Part shown: piece after piece, positions 39,140 through 52,454 of the stretch | Position numbering within the stretch: position 1 is the stretch's first letter | Layout of the letters: the number at the start of each line of letters is the position of its first letter | Source: Ricinus communis | Lineage: Eukaryota; Streptophyta; Magnoliopsida; Malpighiales; Euphorbiaceae | Assembly (NCBI RefSeq): GCF_019578655.1 | Contig: NC_063262.1 | Location: 5,711,582 to 5,775,581, forward strand | Direction: 5' to 3' | DNA: 64,000 nt | Position numbers and translations under genes: made by a program | The notes under the pieces: generated by a model | Databases searched by the model: none | The model's input: only the letters and a program-made list of their open reading frames with translations | What the model was told of the DNA's origin: nothing

Positions 39140-39662
39140 ATAAATAAGAAAATAAATTGCATATGCATTCTACATTTTGAGATTTAATAATTGGTACAAC
39201 TCATTTTATTTAATATTAAATAAACACATGTCAATTATCTATTAGTTTTATATATATAAATAAAAATATATATCTAGATTAAATAAAAAATTTCTATATC
39301 AATTAATAATTGATAAACTGTAAGAAATTAAAAAAAATTTTATATTTTGAAATTAGCCGATTAACAGATACTCATTTCATTTAAAATTTTATAAATATAT
39401 ATCTATTATCTAATAATTTTATATGTATAAATGAAAACATATTAGATTAGATAAAATTTCTCTATATCAATTAATAATTGATATTAGTTGATAGATTGCA
39501 ATAAATAAAATAATTTTTTCATTTTCAAATTAGATGATTGAGATATACTTATTTCATTTAAAACTTTATAAACATATATTAATTATCTATTAGTTTTTTA
39601 TGTATAAATGAAAACATATATCTAGATTAGCTAAATTTTTTTTATATAAATTAATAATTTGT
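39140..39662 (+). repeat. Three-copy tandem repeat, unit about 170-180 bp
   Basis: The phrase ATATCAATTAATAATTG (last copy ATATAAATTAATAATTT) occurs at about 39296, 39464 and 39644. Each copy is preceded in the same order by 'CTCATTTTATTTAA/TTCATTTAAAA', 'ATTATCTATTAGTTTTATAT' and 'TATATCTAGATTA'. Periods are about 168 and 180 bp. Copies are diverged, so the array is old. Confidence 0.7.
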
Positions 39663-40194
39663 TTGACCATAAAAGCAATGTGAAATCTGTGCTATTAACT
39701 ATAGCCGAGCTGAGCGATTAAAGCCGTAAGATGAGTCCGATTTCTCCCTGACGCAATAAGAAAAGGAAAAGTAAAAATCCATGAGAATTGTAAGACGAAT
39801 GAGATTGATATTACCAGCCAAAGTTGAAGAAACTAGGAAGGTGAAATGAGGAGAGGAAGGGCAGGTTCAAGATAAACCACAACTTAATTGTTATTGGAGG
39901 CAAATTTTAGTACTTAAAATCCTGGGATGTACTATAAGGTGTAGTTTCTTGCTTCCGTCAATTAGAGAGATGTGAAAATCAAAAGCATCGATTGACGTTG
40001 GATTTTATATGGTCAAATTTGCATAAACAAAAATATTATATGGTATTTGATAAGATATGGAAAAGAAAATAGAGAAATAACAAATAAAATAAATTAGAGA
40101 GATAGAGAAAAGGTGTGAAAAAAAGATAAGAAATTAAAAGAGAGATTAGAATAAAAATGAAGTAATGAGAAAGAGACGAGAGTTCCTTTTATGT

Positions 40195-40735
40195 TTTTTC
40201 CATAATTTATCGGCAGAATTCTCGCGAATAAATTTTTTAAATGAAATTTAATAAATTTTCCTGCAAAATTTTCAAATATTAAAGGTTTATCGGCGGGGAT
40301 CTATTCGTTTAGTTATTTTTATTTTTTGAATATTTTTTAAGAAAATTTGAATTGAAACTTTTGTCTAAAGGTTTAAATACCGAAAAATAACTCACAAGAT
40401 TTTCATTGATAATTTTATTTTTATTTTTAATACCGACAGTTTAATTCCATTAGTAAATAAAATTTATTCTATTTTTAGCGACAATAATTTTTTGTTCTAA
40501 AAATGGAGCCATATTTAGAGTAAACATTTTATCGGTAAAAATTATCAATAAATCATTAGAAGACTTGTTAGTAACTCGTTACTAATTGTTTATGTCATCA
40601 TTTAGCAACGGAGAAGTAAATAATCATTGGTAAATGTTAAAATATTTCAATTTATCATCAATATTTAGTTGCTAATTAAGTAATTTACGGATGGAATTAG
40701 TAAACTGTTATTTATAATGGAAGCCAAATTTATTT
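40195..40735. mobile_element. DNA-transposon-like debris (possible CACTA-type subterminal repeats)
   Basis: Short related phrases recur in both orientations: 'tttatcggc' (40207, 40290), 'ataccgacag', 'tagcgacaata', 'tttatcggtaaaa', 'tagcaacgg', 'tagttgctaatta'. Such 'a/tNgCGACa/g' and 'TCGGT/ACCGA' motifs are typical of subterminal repeats of plant CACTA elements. No ends, duplication or coding sequence were found, so the class is a guess. Confidence 0.3.
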
Positions 40736-43014
40736 TTTTTAAAAAAAAAAGGAACTCAATTGTGTTCTTCATTAGGAGGAAGTGTTGCAAGTTTCAAAAT
40801 CAAGGAAGTTCTTTGACAAAATCAAGTGATAAAAATGGGTGATTAGGTTAAAAGAGGGGTAAGGTTAGCTTTCTGCTATTATGTGCATACATACCAACCT
40901 AATTTGTAAGAGGATAAAAAAGGACAGGTGATTAGGGTCTAGAGATGCATGACTGAAGCAATTTCAGAGGTATTCATGACCAAGTCATTAATGGAGAAAG
41001 CACATAATTTGATTGGATATTTGGCTAGGGGAAGTTCCTCTTCCTCTCATTATAATGGCTCTTTGTGAAATTGAAATTCACAAAACAAAGAGCAGTGTTA
41101 TTCAACTCTTTTAATCTCTGCAGTAAAGTTAGAAAATTAGATTGCTAAGAAATATTAAAAAGAAAAAAAAGAAGAAAAAGAGAGAAGAGAAAAGAAGTGA
41201 TGATGAAAGGCAGTAGGTTCCCCGGGGGAGTGGATCCTAATCATCAATCTTATCTTTGGCTTCTTCTTCTTCTTCTTTTATTTATTAATCTTTCCATTTT
41301 TCTTAATTTATTTAAGGAAATAAAGAAAAGAGAGAGGTGTTGTTATTATTAATTAATTTATGGCTAAATTAAAAGGTCCAAGAGACTCGTGCAATCAGTG
41401 GCTTTTGACCTTTGACTGAAAGGCACGTGCACAGCATCTTTCCTACTCAAAATTCTTCTCCTCGGTGATTTCATTTTTCGGTGGCGCACGTGCATTCTCT
41501 GTCCCCGACATATATTAACATTAATACTAATAAACATAATCATCTCTTAATATGTCCCAATTTCCCTTTTCTCCTTTCTTTATTACTCCTTCATTTTCAT
41601 CCGTTTCTTTCCCTTGCTTTTCGTTTCCCATTTACATTGCACTCTTAACTATGTCTCAATGGAACTATTTTATTTACTTTCCAATATTTTTATTTTTATA
41701 TATTCCCATGGCATTCAATAAACTTGGACACAATCAATAACTGATTTAACTACTACTAGTTTTAGCATATATTTAACTAAAAAAATAAATTATTAAAATT
41801 TCTAAAGAAATTTAAACTAAATCTAACTTATCACAAGCTCAATTAAAACAAAAAGAATTAAATGAATTTATTTAATTCAGTTTGTTTTTTCTTTGTAGTT
41901 TTAGATTAAATTATTACTTATAGGTTGATATAAAATACCTTTTAGAATAATAAAAATTGCATAATATGTTATCACTTCAATATTGTTAAAACATTGATCA
42001 TCTTTTAAAAAAGATAAAATGTATATAAAATTATATCAAACTAAAATAAAAAAAATATTTAATTTTTCGATTTTAATCTAGTGATGCTGTTTCCTAATAA
42101 TTTTATTTGGGAAGATTAAAAAATCTTAAAATATAAATGTTTTTGTATGCCATCTAATAATACTTATAGAGATTTTTATTTTGATTTTAACAATGAAATG
42201 AAAGATAGAGAATGCCCAACTCTATTTTGTGACCTATACAAATATTGAAATTCAAATTTAAAAAGAAAAAGGATGCTGGAACTTATTGTCACTTGAAATA
42301 TAATCTGCGTAAGCAGGTTTACCTCCATCGATGATTGTTTTACCCAACCAACAAAGGATGCTGCAACTACTCCCATCTCCATGGAGTTTATGTTTTTGTT
42401 TCAAATGGATATGATTTTGTCCAAAAATACTTACAAATTTTGTTTCGGTTATGTTTGGTAGAAATGCATAATATAAATAAAATGGAAGAATTTAAAAATA
42501 AAAAATAAAAATAAAAGACATATTAGTATATAATTTGATATAAATAAAGAAAGGTCAGAATAATTGCTTACTTTCTATAAAAACATGGTAAGAAGATAAA
42601 ATCTTTTAATTTCTTTAGCTTATTTTATATTATTTTTGAAATTTGATCTTTTACATTCGACTGTCGGAGTGTGTGCCAAGACCAGCCACTATGCAGCGAT
42701 GGTCAAATTACACACATTATTATAATGTTGCTATTTTATTAATACAAGTACAGCTATAATTATTTTTTTAAACAAAAAAAGAAAGTACAGCTACAGTAAA
42801 TTAGATTTTTATTAATTCTATGAGCTGTTTATGGAGCATATGTATATGCTTTGATCTTAAGTTTCTATTTGATTCTTTAATTGACATTTGACGTACTAGT
42901 AAATCTTCTTTATTCATCTCTCCCTCTCTATGTCGGTACCATTTTCATGTAATTTTAATTTCCCCTTCTACCATATTTTATGCTTTTATCTTTTTTTTTT
43001 TTTTTATACCATAT

Positions 43015-43375
43015 GGAATTCAGTTTGGTTCGAAATCGAACCGAAATATATATAATAAATAAATTGAATTATTTTGAAAATAAATTTTATTAAATTAAAA
43101 TTTTAAACGAATTAAAATATTTAAAATATATATAAATATATGAATCGAATCGAATAGAATGTGAATCACAATAACTGAATGGAACATATCGAATCGAATA
43201 GAATTTTAAAATTATTTTAAAATTAATCTTCATATTAAAAATAAAAATTAATTAAATTTTTTTTAATATGAATATAATTTTGGTGTTTAAGAAAGCTAAA
43301 ACGAATAAAATAAATTTACCAAACTGAACAAAATAAGAATCAGTTGAATCGATTTCAATTTTTCTAAAATTTTGC
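43015..43375. mobile_element. TE-like segment rich in GAATCGAATCGAAT motifs
   Basis: Phrases 'ttcgaaatcgaaccgaaa', 'gaatcgaatcgaatag' (43142, 43189) and 'gaatcgatttc' are repeated in an otherwise AT-rich block. This is the phrasing of common plant non-autonomous transposons. No clean ends were found. Confidence 0.3.
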
Positions 43376-43887
43376 TCCCACCTGCAGTGACACACAGATG
43401 TTAAATCTTAATATGTTTAATATTAATGTTTCATATATCCATTTGCTCAGGAATTCATTAGCCAAAAGAACTAAAACAAAATTTAACAGGGAATTAGAAT
43501 TGTTAGAGAACTGAGAATTAAATGATGTCTTTTATATCTGTTTTCAGTCCCCTACTTGGGCTGGCCACAATTTAAAATACTTTATTCGTGAATTTTTTTC
43601 CATAAATAGTATCTTATAATAATTAATATTCTCTTATTTATGAGAAATTTAATAAACTGTAATTATTATTTTTACAGTGATTCTTTATATTCGCTTAAGT
43701 TATTTAGTTGAGAAGAGAGAACACGAATCGAAGCCTATCATATTTAAATTTTTTTAAAAAAGAAAAGCCCAGGGTTGATTCATGGAGAGAATGCAGAATC
43801 TTAAAGCAGGCCATAAATGAAAGGTTTGGGCTTTGATGATGGCCAAGATGGTCCAATCTACAGGTCATGTTATATAAATTTAAAAAG

Positions 43888-43960
43888 TGGAGGTGCGGGG
43901 AATCGAACCCCGTGCCTCTCGCATGCGAAGCGAGCGCTCTACCATGTGAGCTACACCCCC
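43888..43960 (-). tRNA. tRNA-Ala (anticodon CGC)
   Basis: The reverse complement is a 73-nt cloverleaf. The acceptor GGGGGTG pairs with CACCTCC (one G-T), D arm GCTC/GAGC, anticodon stem CTCGC/GCGAG with loop TTCGCAT (anticodon CGC, reads GCG), T arm CGGGG/CCCCG with loop TTCGATT, discriminator A. There is no intron. Confidence 0.96.
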
Positions 43961-45601
43961 ACATTTATCTCAGGGTCTTCTATTAACAAAACTTCTTTTG
44001 AATGTAACATGTATTATAATTTAACATTTAATGTAGGGGATGAAATTTATTGATGAACAAAAAATCCCAATTTTCAAATTTTCTTTTTCCAATTTGTTAT
44101 AAGTATTAAGGCTTTTTCTTGGTACGCAAAGAATAAAAGTTAAATTTTTATTTGATTTATTACCTCTTGCATATCAAAAAAGCATTTTTTATCAGTTCCA
44201 AGTTATATTCCATTCTATTAATTGTTAGTTTAGCAAATAATATAAAAATGTCTTAATTAATTAACATATATATTAACAAATATAATTTAGGATCTTATTT
44301 TATAATTTCAAATTGTATTTTTGATATAAACTTAATAAAGATATTTAAAAAAGAATAACGACGTTAACTAAAAAAATGTACTTCTTTTTATTCGAATGTA
44401 AATTAAAAGTTTTTTCTTTTTTTATGAAAGAGGGAGTGTTCATAATAATCAGTTTTCTGTCATGGTGTCTTAAAGAATTTAAAATAATAATGAAAAGAAT
44501 TACAGCACAACAACGTTAAGTTATGCCGCCTAGTAATAAACGAAATGGAGAACTCAAGATACAAGAATTAGTTGATCCTAAGCATCTTAGGGATTATCAT
44601 CCCTACGATATCAAGAATCAGTAGCATCACACGGTGTCCTGAAACGCAACCTTTCAATATAGAAGAAAATCAGATTATTTTGATGCAAATTCTTTCCTCC
44701 TGTGAACAAGCAATAATGTTAGAGATAGATAAAAGCAATAATGTAGATCTTCAATGGATTAACCTGTAGTTTCCTCCAACAAAGCACCCAAAATTTTCAA
44801 AGTTAAAAAGGTTAATTAATTTCTTAATCACGAGCCGGCAATGTCTGTCGTGTGACAAATGAAAAGTTTCATTGTCAAAAGATGAGGCTGCTGGATTCAT
44901 GATTATACCAAAAATATAGAAAGTCCTGCAATGATTTGTATCACAAGGAGAACATTGGTTTGTCGTTTAGTTAGGTAAAAGCTAATATCCTTTCCAGTAC
45001 CAGAAGTTCAATCCCACGTTTACATGCTTCTTCAGTTTCATGGATTCCTCGCTGGAGAAAAAGAAATTTCATGGGTTCTGTACACTTTGTCTCCATTCAA
45101 ATAGGAAGGATCCAAGAAATAAGCGGTGGAGAATTAGCTCCTCTTTTAAGTGGATGTGTTTCCTTAGAATTCAAGTCTTGTACCTACGATCAGACTTTTA
45201 GGTTTTGAAAAATTACATTATTTTTTACCTCTCAATTTTACTAATTTAATTTTCCCACACTCTTTAATTATTATTTTAATATATTACAACTCTAAACTTT
45301 TAGTTTTTTTTTTATATTTTAACTTTTATTTTTAATTTCTGTCACCTCTGTACATGTATTTTATATTTTCATTATTTATATAAAAATTATACAAAAATGA
45401 ATAAAATTATAAAAATATATGTTCAAATATAATAAATGTCGTAAATAAAAATTAAGAGATATTATAGATTAAAATGATAGTTGAAAAGTGTTAGAGTTGG
45501 AACTAAAAAATTTAATGATAAGACTATTTTTTTTTATAATATAATTTATTTTATATAAATGAGAAATAAAAGACTCGAGCTTAAAATTTTACATAAATTA
45601 A

Positions 45602-45650
<49 letters not shown>

Positions 45651-48480
45651 ATCAAATTAAATGTGTAAGTGAATAAATAATTTATTCTTAATTGAGTCAA
45701 AACCAATCACTAACTTGATGTATACTTTTGATAGTAATATCTCAAAAGCAATATGTGACAAACAGAAAAGAAAGAAAGACTCGTTGTTAACAATTGTCAG
45801 GTAATGATTGAACCCGTGAAATTTTACTAGTTATTATTATTACATATTCCAATTGAAAGTTGAATGAACTGAAATCTATTGATTACAAGCCGGCAATCTT
45901 TTCTCTTATATATCACTTCTAGGTTTAGAGAATCCTTTATGATAGAGTAAGGATCTTACTAATTTAGGAGATAGACTGGAATACTGAAAGTTAACAAATG
46001 AAATGGGATGTAAATAATATCTGTTATATATATATCAGAAATTCAAATTATAAATAATTTGAAGAGTATTTAGCTCAGAAAAAGCTTCAAAAATTTTAAG
46101 AAAATAATAAAATTTAAATGGGTATAGGCTGTTGATAATCGTGTTGTATGACGTGATTTAAATTAGATGTGAGATTATAATTAGAAGTTAATTTTATCTT
46201 GGAATTGGTCCAAATTGTATAAATTAGGCTCATACAGCATTATTCATCAAGCAGAGATTGAAAGAAGGAGAACCCACAAGTTAACGAGTCTCTCCCTGAA
46301 TCAACCAGGCCAAACCTCCTTTTGATGTGATGATGTGTCATGTCTCACAATAAAATCTAGGGTATAATTTAGATGTAAAAGTGTCTATATCTCTTGTATT
46401 ACAAAAATGAAACCATTTATTTTGAATAATAAGTGAATAACAATTAAGTTCAACAGTGAATTTTCTAATAAGCTGTATAGGGAATATTAGAAATTCTATC
46501 TAGTTATTCAATTAACGGGTTATATTTATGTGCCGCTAATGCTAATTTTAGCATGTTTAGAGCGATAAAAAAATAATTGATTAGTCTTTTTATTTTATTT
46601 TAAGTGTTATTTTGTTTTTAAAACAATTAAAAAAAATTCATGGTAACTATTTGAGTCGACAAAATTAATAATATTATTTGCAAAATATTAAGTATTATTT
46701 TCTTTTAGTCTGAGAGAAAACGTATCAAGACTATAATAGGAAAGTAAAGTTTGTAAATATTAATACCAAACTTCAATTTGCAAATCTTCCAGACGTGGGT
46801 CGCGTAGCAGTTTGAACCTAAATACATTCCCCACCAATAAAAGTAAACATGTTAGCAGGGATCGGCTAAACACCTTTCTGACCCCAGGCAATTTCTAATT
46901 TGAAACCTTATTAATATAAACATATTTTAAAATTTATTTTCTTAATTGTAAGATGTAAAATTTAATTTTTAAATTTAGAAAGGATTTTTTTTTTTCAATT
47001 GATGATAATATTCTATATGTTATTTATATATTTGAAAAATAATTTATTATTTTTTTATAAAATCGTATTTTTCAACATTTGTTTTTATTTTCTGTTTATA
47101 ATTATTTTTATAATTTCTAATTTTAAAAATATATAAACGACCAATATAAAAAATTATTTTATATCTAAAAATTTTCAACATTTAAATATTTTTTTTTTCA
47201 AGTTATCATCTATATATATATAAGATAATTAATGCTTACTTTTTCAGTTTAAGTACTTTAACCAATTGCCAGATAAATTTTTAATACTAATTATTACTCT
47301 ATAAATTAAATTTATTTAAGATTTTAATATAATCGAAAGTTTATAAAATTAGTAATTATAATTTATATATAAAATATAATATATAAAAATAAGATAGAGG
47401 GAAAAGATTTTAAATTAATTAGAATTTTTTTATAATTAATCAGTAAATACTAATCTTATTATATCCTAATTCTATATGTAATTAGTTCATTTCTAATCCT
47501 AATAAATTAATTATCAACTAATCTCCTTATCTTAATATAACATATGTTTAATAAATATTACATTATATATATTAATTTATCAAATATATTTATATAATAA
47601 TTTTTGTAATAATATTTTACACGCGTGACGAATAATATTATATATATTTAAAAATTGAAATCATTAATTTTTTTGAATTATTATTTTCTTGGGATCCTAA
47701 GCATAAGCTTTAGTGATTTATATTTTGAGCCGGCACTGCAACAAAACTTTCTTTAAAAAAGTCAAACAAATAAGATTGCTCCTAAAATGTTGGTATTTAT
47801 AGTCTTAATGAAATAATGACAGATAGGACTGCTCAAAATTTAGAATAAGATAATATCCATGGCCATCACTATTAATTGATGAAAAATTACAACTATAGGC
47901 TTGATAACATGAAAAGACCAAAATTGACCATCCAATTTGAAAAATAGAAAAAGAAGTTGTGGAATTTATATTTATATTTTAAAATTTGATCAGTCATGCT
48001 TGATGTTTAATGATCTAATAAATATTATAACTTGTGAATTTCTTTATAAGCATAAGAAGCAACTTAGTTTATATTATATATATTTATTTTATATTTTCAA
48101 GTGTAGTTTATAGTATATTAGTTTTTTTTTTTATACTAATTTTACAACTATAACAATTATATTTCTAATTGCTAATTTATTAGTTAGTTTTAAATGAAAA
48201 GATAAGTTTTTAAATAAATCTATATAATAACTAAGTCATATGCAAAACACATATGTTCATAAAATACTAATATTCCTACATTATTAAAAGGCAAAAGACT
48301 AAGAAAATCTCAACCTTTAAATACCAAATGATTTGTTTCAAAAAAAAAGAACATCAAATGATCTTTTTTAGGTTAAATAATAAATAGCAATTAATTGAAA
48401 GTCAAGAAACAAATGAAGAAGATGACCCTTCAATTGCCTATAGTACCATGCCATGCGAAAAAGTCCAAATATGACCGTCC
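43961..48480. other. AT-rich intergenic region, no recognised gene
   Basis: No domain or conserved frame was recognised. A less AT-rich patch (44500-45190) has short protein-like reads, such as RGIHETEEACKRGIELLVLE on the minus strand ending near 44980. A possible SINE-like B-box lies near 45170. A long (TA)n tract is at 45.6 kb. Confidence 0.5.
45606..45647. repeat. (TA)n microsatellite
   Basis: An uninterrupted run of about 21 TA dinucleotides, the longest in the window. Confidence 0.95.
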
Positions 48481-48487
48481 GAGTTCC

Positions 48488-48495
48488 TATAAAAG
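48488..48495 (+). promoter_or_regulatory. Candidate TATA box for the PUB50-like gene
   Basis: TATAAAAG lies 293 bp upstream of the ATG. It is followed by a leader of mixed composition. Confidence 0.4.
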
Positions 48496-48780
48496 TAAGG
48501 TTAATTTATAATCATATTGTCCTTTTGAAAATCTTCTCTTATCTAATCTTTGAAAAAGAATTTTAGCATTTCTCTTTCCTTTTCCATCAAGATTTTCAGT
48601 CGCATTTTTACACTTGAACACGGTTTATGATTTGCTTGCCTTGAATCCTTTTTCTTTTTGTTTGGAATCATTTTCTTCGATGGGACTGGTCTTAATTAAT
48701 TAAGATTATTATTTTATTAGTGTTAATCTAAGAACTTTACAAGACACAAAAGCTTGAGTGATCACTGGAGATATCAAGAA

Positions 48781-51700
48781 ATGGATGCTCATGTTGAGAA
48801 AGTCTATGTTGTTCTTGGTAATGATTTACAAGATGGGTTCAAGACTTTGGATTGGACAATTAAGAAATGGAAACCAAATCCAATCTCCATTGTCATTATT
48901 CATGTCACTTACAACATTTCCAAGGACTTTGTTTACACCCCATGTAAGTTACCTTATCGGAATTTCTTTTTCTTTTTCTCTCTCTTTTTTTTTTCTGGGT
49001 TAGAACTTAAGATAATTGCTTTAATCTTCTGTTTCAGTTGGAAAGCTTCCTGCAAGTTCTGTTAGTGAAGAGAAGCTCCAAGTTCTTAGGAAGTATGAGC
49101 ATGAAAAGATAGAGAAGTTGCTTTCAAAGTACATAGCTTTCTGTGGAAAGGTGAATTTCTTTGCTTTTGGTGTTTGTTTCCATAGTTCTTGGGATTCTGC
49201 CTCATGGTTTATTTATATACAGGCAAAAGCTGAAATTCTGAAAGTTGAGAAATCTGATGAACCCATTCACAGAGTCATAGTAGAATTAATCTCAAGGTAC
49301 AAGATAACCAAATTGGTCATGGATTTCACATTCTTGAGATCTACCTCATGGTATGGATTTTCTTTACTGTAATTACTTATGTCTAACATAGTCTAACATA
49401 ATCTAAGAGACTGTTTCTGTGATTACCAATCTGTTATCGATTTCTTTCTCAGCAGGAGATCAAAGAATGCAATCAGTGGATCATTCTACATCCATCAGCA
49501 TAAACCGAGTTTTTGTGAATTCTTCATAGTATGTGGAGGGAAATTAGTAATCCTCAGAGGAGAAAATGAAGATGTAATCATGGAAGATAATCAAGGACTA
49601 ACTGTTGCAAGAAAGGGTAACTTAAAGAGTTGGCTGGGGAAAATGTTCAATGAACACTACTCTTTAGCAAGGCGCTCAACTGCCTCATCCAAAAGCCTGG
49701 ATTCACTCAATGAGCAAAATCAGTGGGAAAATTGTACAATAGAGATTCAAAATTATTATGAGCATCTGTTATCTTTGAATTTGGATGAAGAAAATTGTGA
49801 GGAAGAGAATGATGATTCATTGGAAGGAGGTGTGCCAGAAACCACTGAGAGCATGGTAAGCAAAGATCAGAGTTATTTTTCTGCAGCTTGGTTTCATTAC
49901 CCTTTAATCAAGAAATCAAACTGTGGTCATACTCTAACTTGTTATGTTAGTTCAAACAAGTCCACTTGAAAATTTTCTCTGTGATCAATTTTCTTCTAAG
50001 AAGATGATCTGCAGGTGATATATACTGTTGCAATTAGTCTTCTTCATTAGTTAGAAATTAGAGGTTTAGGTGAATTAGTCCACTTTGGCTACCACAAGAA
50101 AAATAATAACTTTCTTTCTAATGCTTCTTTATGACTCTATAGACTTGTCTTTATACTCTTGGGAGTTTCGTGACAATGATGGGTTAATAGGTCTATAGGG
50201 ATGTTTGGATGCTGGTTTCCCAAATGCTAGTAACTTGAGTTAATATCTGTTCTATCTTAGGATGTGTGCATTCTTGTCCTCCTCTTGCAGCAAAATTCTT
50301 AAGAATCTAAAGGATGGTAATTGGTACCGAATATATGTGTATAAATTAATAATACGTAACTTAAGTGTCTTGCACTCAGAGGTGAAATGATTAACAAATA
50401 CTTCAATTATTTAATATAACAAATATAATGTCGCCCATTTATCGGTCTAGTGTCGTTTTTCAATTTTCTAATGAGTACAATAAATATTATTTACTAATGA
50501 TAAAAACTTTGTATTAAGTCAGAGCGTGGCAGCAAAATCCGAATATATGAGGAGTAAAATAGATGATGCTCAGAAAATAATCCGGTTGAAGAAAGAAGAA
50601 GCCAAGGCAAATGCAGAACGGTCTGCAAAAGCTGAGTGGGCAGTATGCTTATGCAATACCAGGGTACAACACATCAAAGCTTTCCCGTAGTAACTTATTA
50701 CTCACTTTTGTTTGGTGCTTAATGTAAAGAAGTGGTTAATGCTTTTTACAGGCTGAGGAACTTGAAGCTAAGATAAAAGAAGAGGTTGCTAACAGAATAG
50801 AAATAAAGAAAGCATTGGATGGTGAAAGAGAACAAATTCAAGAAATGAGGAGTGATATAGCAGAAAACAAGAATAGGCTGAAGTCACTTGTCGTCCTGCA
50901 ATCAGAGCTCACAAGCAAGCTCCAATTATCAACTTTGGCAAGATCACATGGGGAGGCTCAGTTAGAGAAAGCAGTCATTGCAAGAGCAGAAATGGTGAGG
51001 GATATCGAAAAGTTACGAGGGCAAAGAGACGTTCTTCAGCGCAGAGTAGAGTTCTGTAAAGAAAAAGATGCAATAGGAACGGTAAAAAAGTTAACTGAGT
51101 TAACCTGTGGTTACAGGGAGTACTCTGCAGAGGATATCAGATTGGCAACTGATGGTTTTTCTGAGACGTTGAGATTCAAATCCGGCAGGGATTGGACCAA
51201 TGTATATCGAGGACGCATTCATAATGCAGCTGTTGCAATCAAAATGCTGAATCCTGACCATGCTTTGTCTCGAGAAGATTTTCTTTCCAAGGTGCTTGAA
51301 ATGACAGTTCTATTTTGAAAATTACTTGCGTAGTCTAACAGTAACGCTTATTTATTAGTATTAAATGATTAAAATATGTGTTCATTGTCGATGTTATTTA
51401 CTTGTATTCCTGGCGGATGGAGTAGGTAAGCAAGAAAGGTTTTCTACTAACTGAAATGACACTTTGACTTTGCAGGTGAAACTTCTTAATAACATCAGAC
51501 ACCCACATGTGATTGCCATAGTGGGCTTCTGCTCTGAGCCGAAAAGCATCATATTTGAATACATGCACAATGGAAGCTTAAGAGAGATCTTGTTTTCCTC
51601 CCAAAGAAACCATAGAAAAAGAAACCGGGCCCTCACATGGCATGATCGGATCCGAATAGCCCAAGAATTATGTTCAGGCCTGGGCTATCTCCACTTGGCT

Positions 51701-52454
51701 AACCCTAGGCCCATTATTCATGGCCACTTGACAACATCCAGTATTCTCCTGGACCGTCATCTAGTCGCTAAGATAAGTGGGCTTGGGCTAAATCAGTGCT
51801 ACGATGCAAATAACGATACGCGACCCGACATTCGGGCTTTTGGAGTACTATTATTTCATCTTTTGACAGGGAAAAACTGGGCTGGGCTTGTTGAAGAGAC
51901 AACGAAAATAGATCGGACGGCCTTGGTCGGGGTTTTGGATGAGTTGGCAGGACAATGGCCGTTGGATTTGGCTGAAGAACTTGTTGGTATAGCAATGAAG
52001 TGCATGTCCATCAACTCTAGAGATTTTACCCTAGCAGAAGTAATGGAAGGGCTTGATACAGTAAGGAAAAAGGCTAATGAGATAGTGGCCAAAGGTGGGC
52101 GTCAGGCTGACGATAAAGAGAACTCTAGTGAAGTACCAGGCATATTCCTCTGCCCCATTTTTCAGGTAAGTCCCAATCCTGATAGCAAATTTAGTGACTA
52201 GGGGGACTGATTTATAAAGATAATCTGTGCTAAAGTAGTGTTCATATTGGGTGCAGGATGTAATGAAAAATCCACATGTAGCAGCAGATGGATTTTCTTA
52301 TGAGTTAGAAGCCATAGAGGAATGGTTAAAGACGGGACGAGACACTTCACCCATGACAAACTTGAGACTTGAGCACACATTCCTTACCCCTAATCACACT
52401 CTTCGTACCCTAATCCAAGACTGGCATCAGAAGAAATCCATAGGCACTTCATGA
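48781..52454 (+). CDS. PUB50: PUB50-type U-box protein with USP-like, coiled-coil and degenerate kinase domains (8 exons)
   Basis: Exons: 48781-48943, 49038-49150, 49223-49350, 49456-49855, 50523-50663, 50752-51291, 51476-52165, 52257-52454. Phases close and give 790 aa. Residues 1-150 form a USP-like N-terminal domain (MDAHVEKVYVVLGND, FGKLPASSVSEEKLQVLRKY). About 268-430 is charged and predicted coiled coil. A kinase-like domain (about 433-705) keeps the lysine (VAIKM) but has no glycine-rich loop. It reads IIHGHLTTSSILLD instead of HRD and KISGLGL instead of DFG, so it is probably catalytically dead. The C-terminal U-box (about 715-785) has VPGIFLCPIFQDVMKNPHVA and DTSPMTNLRLEHTFLTPNHT, the E2-binding fold of U-box E3 ligases. 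Arabidopsis PUB50 matches along its whole length. The target is unknown. It is tail to tail with the NAT11-like gene. Confidence 0.94.

Larger units (their letters stand above)
29310..43887. other. 14.6-kb region without a recognised protein gene
   Basis: This is mostly very AT-rich DNA (long stretches of A/T runs at 30000-34500 and 36400-37600). Open stretches are short and show no domain. Less AT-rich islands occur at about 35000-35650, 37640-38260, 38850-39050, 39690-39960 and 40840-41550. Within it I see a three-copy tandem repeat (39140-39662) and transposon-like debris (40195-40735, 43015-43375). No tRNA or known miRNA was recognised in the islands. Confidence 0.5.

Noticed and set aside
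39705..39765. Possible hammerhead ribozyme core (GATGAGTCCG)
   Set aside because: The CUGAUGA start is altered and no GAAA box with pairing stems follows.
41405..41500. Possible miR164 precursor because of GGCACGTGCA
   Set aside because: Only the palindromic GCACGTGC core matches; the rest of the mature sequence and a hairpin are missing.
43704..43964. 86-codon minus-strand ORF beginning MWGCSSHGRALASHARGTGF
   Set aside because: Its first part is tRNA-Ala read as protein, a well-known artefact; the rest has no coding signal.
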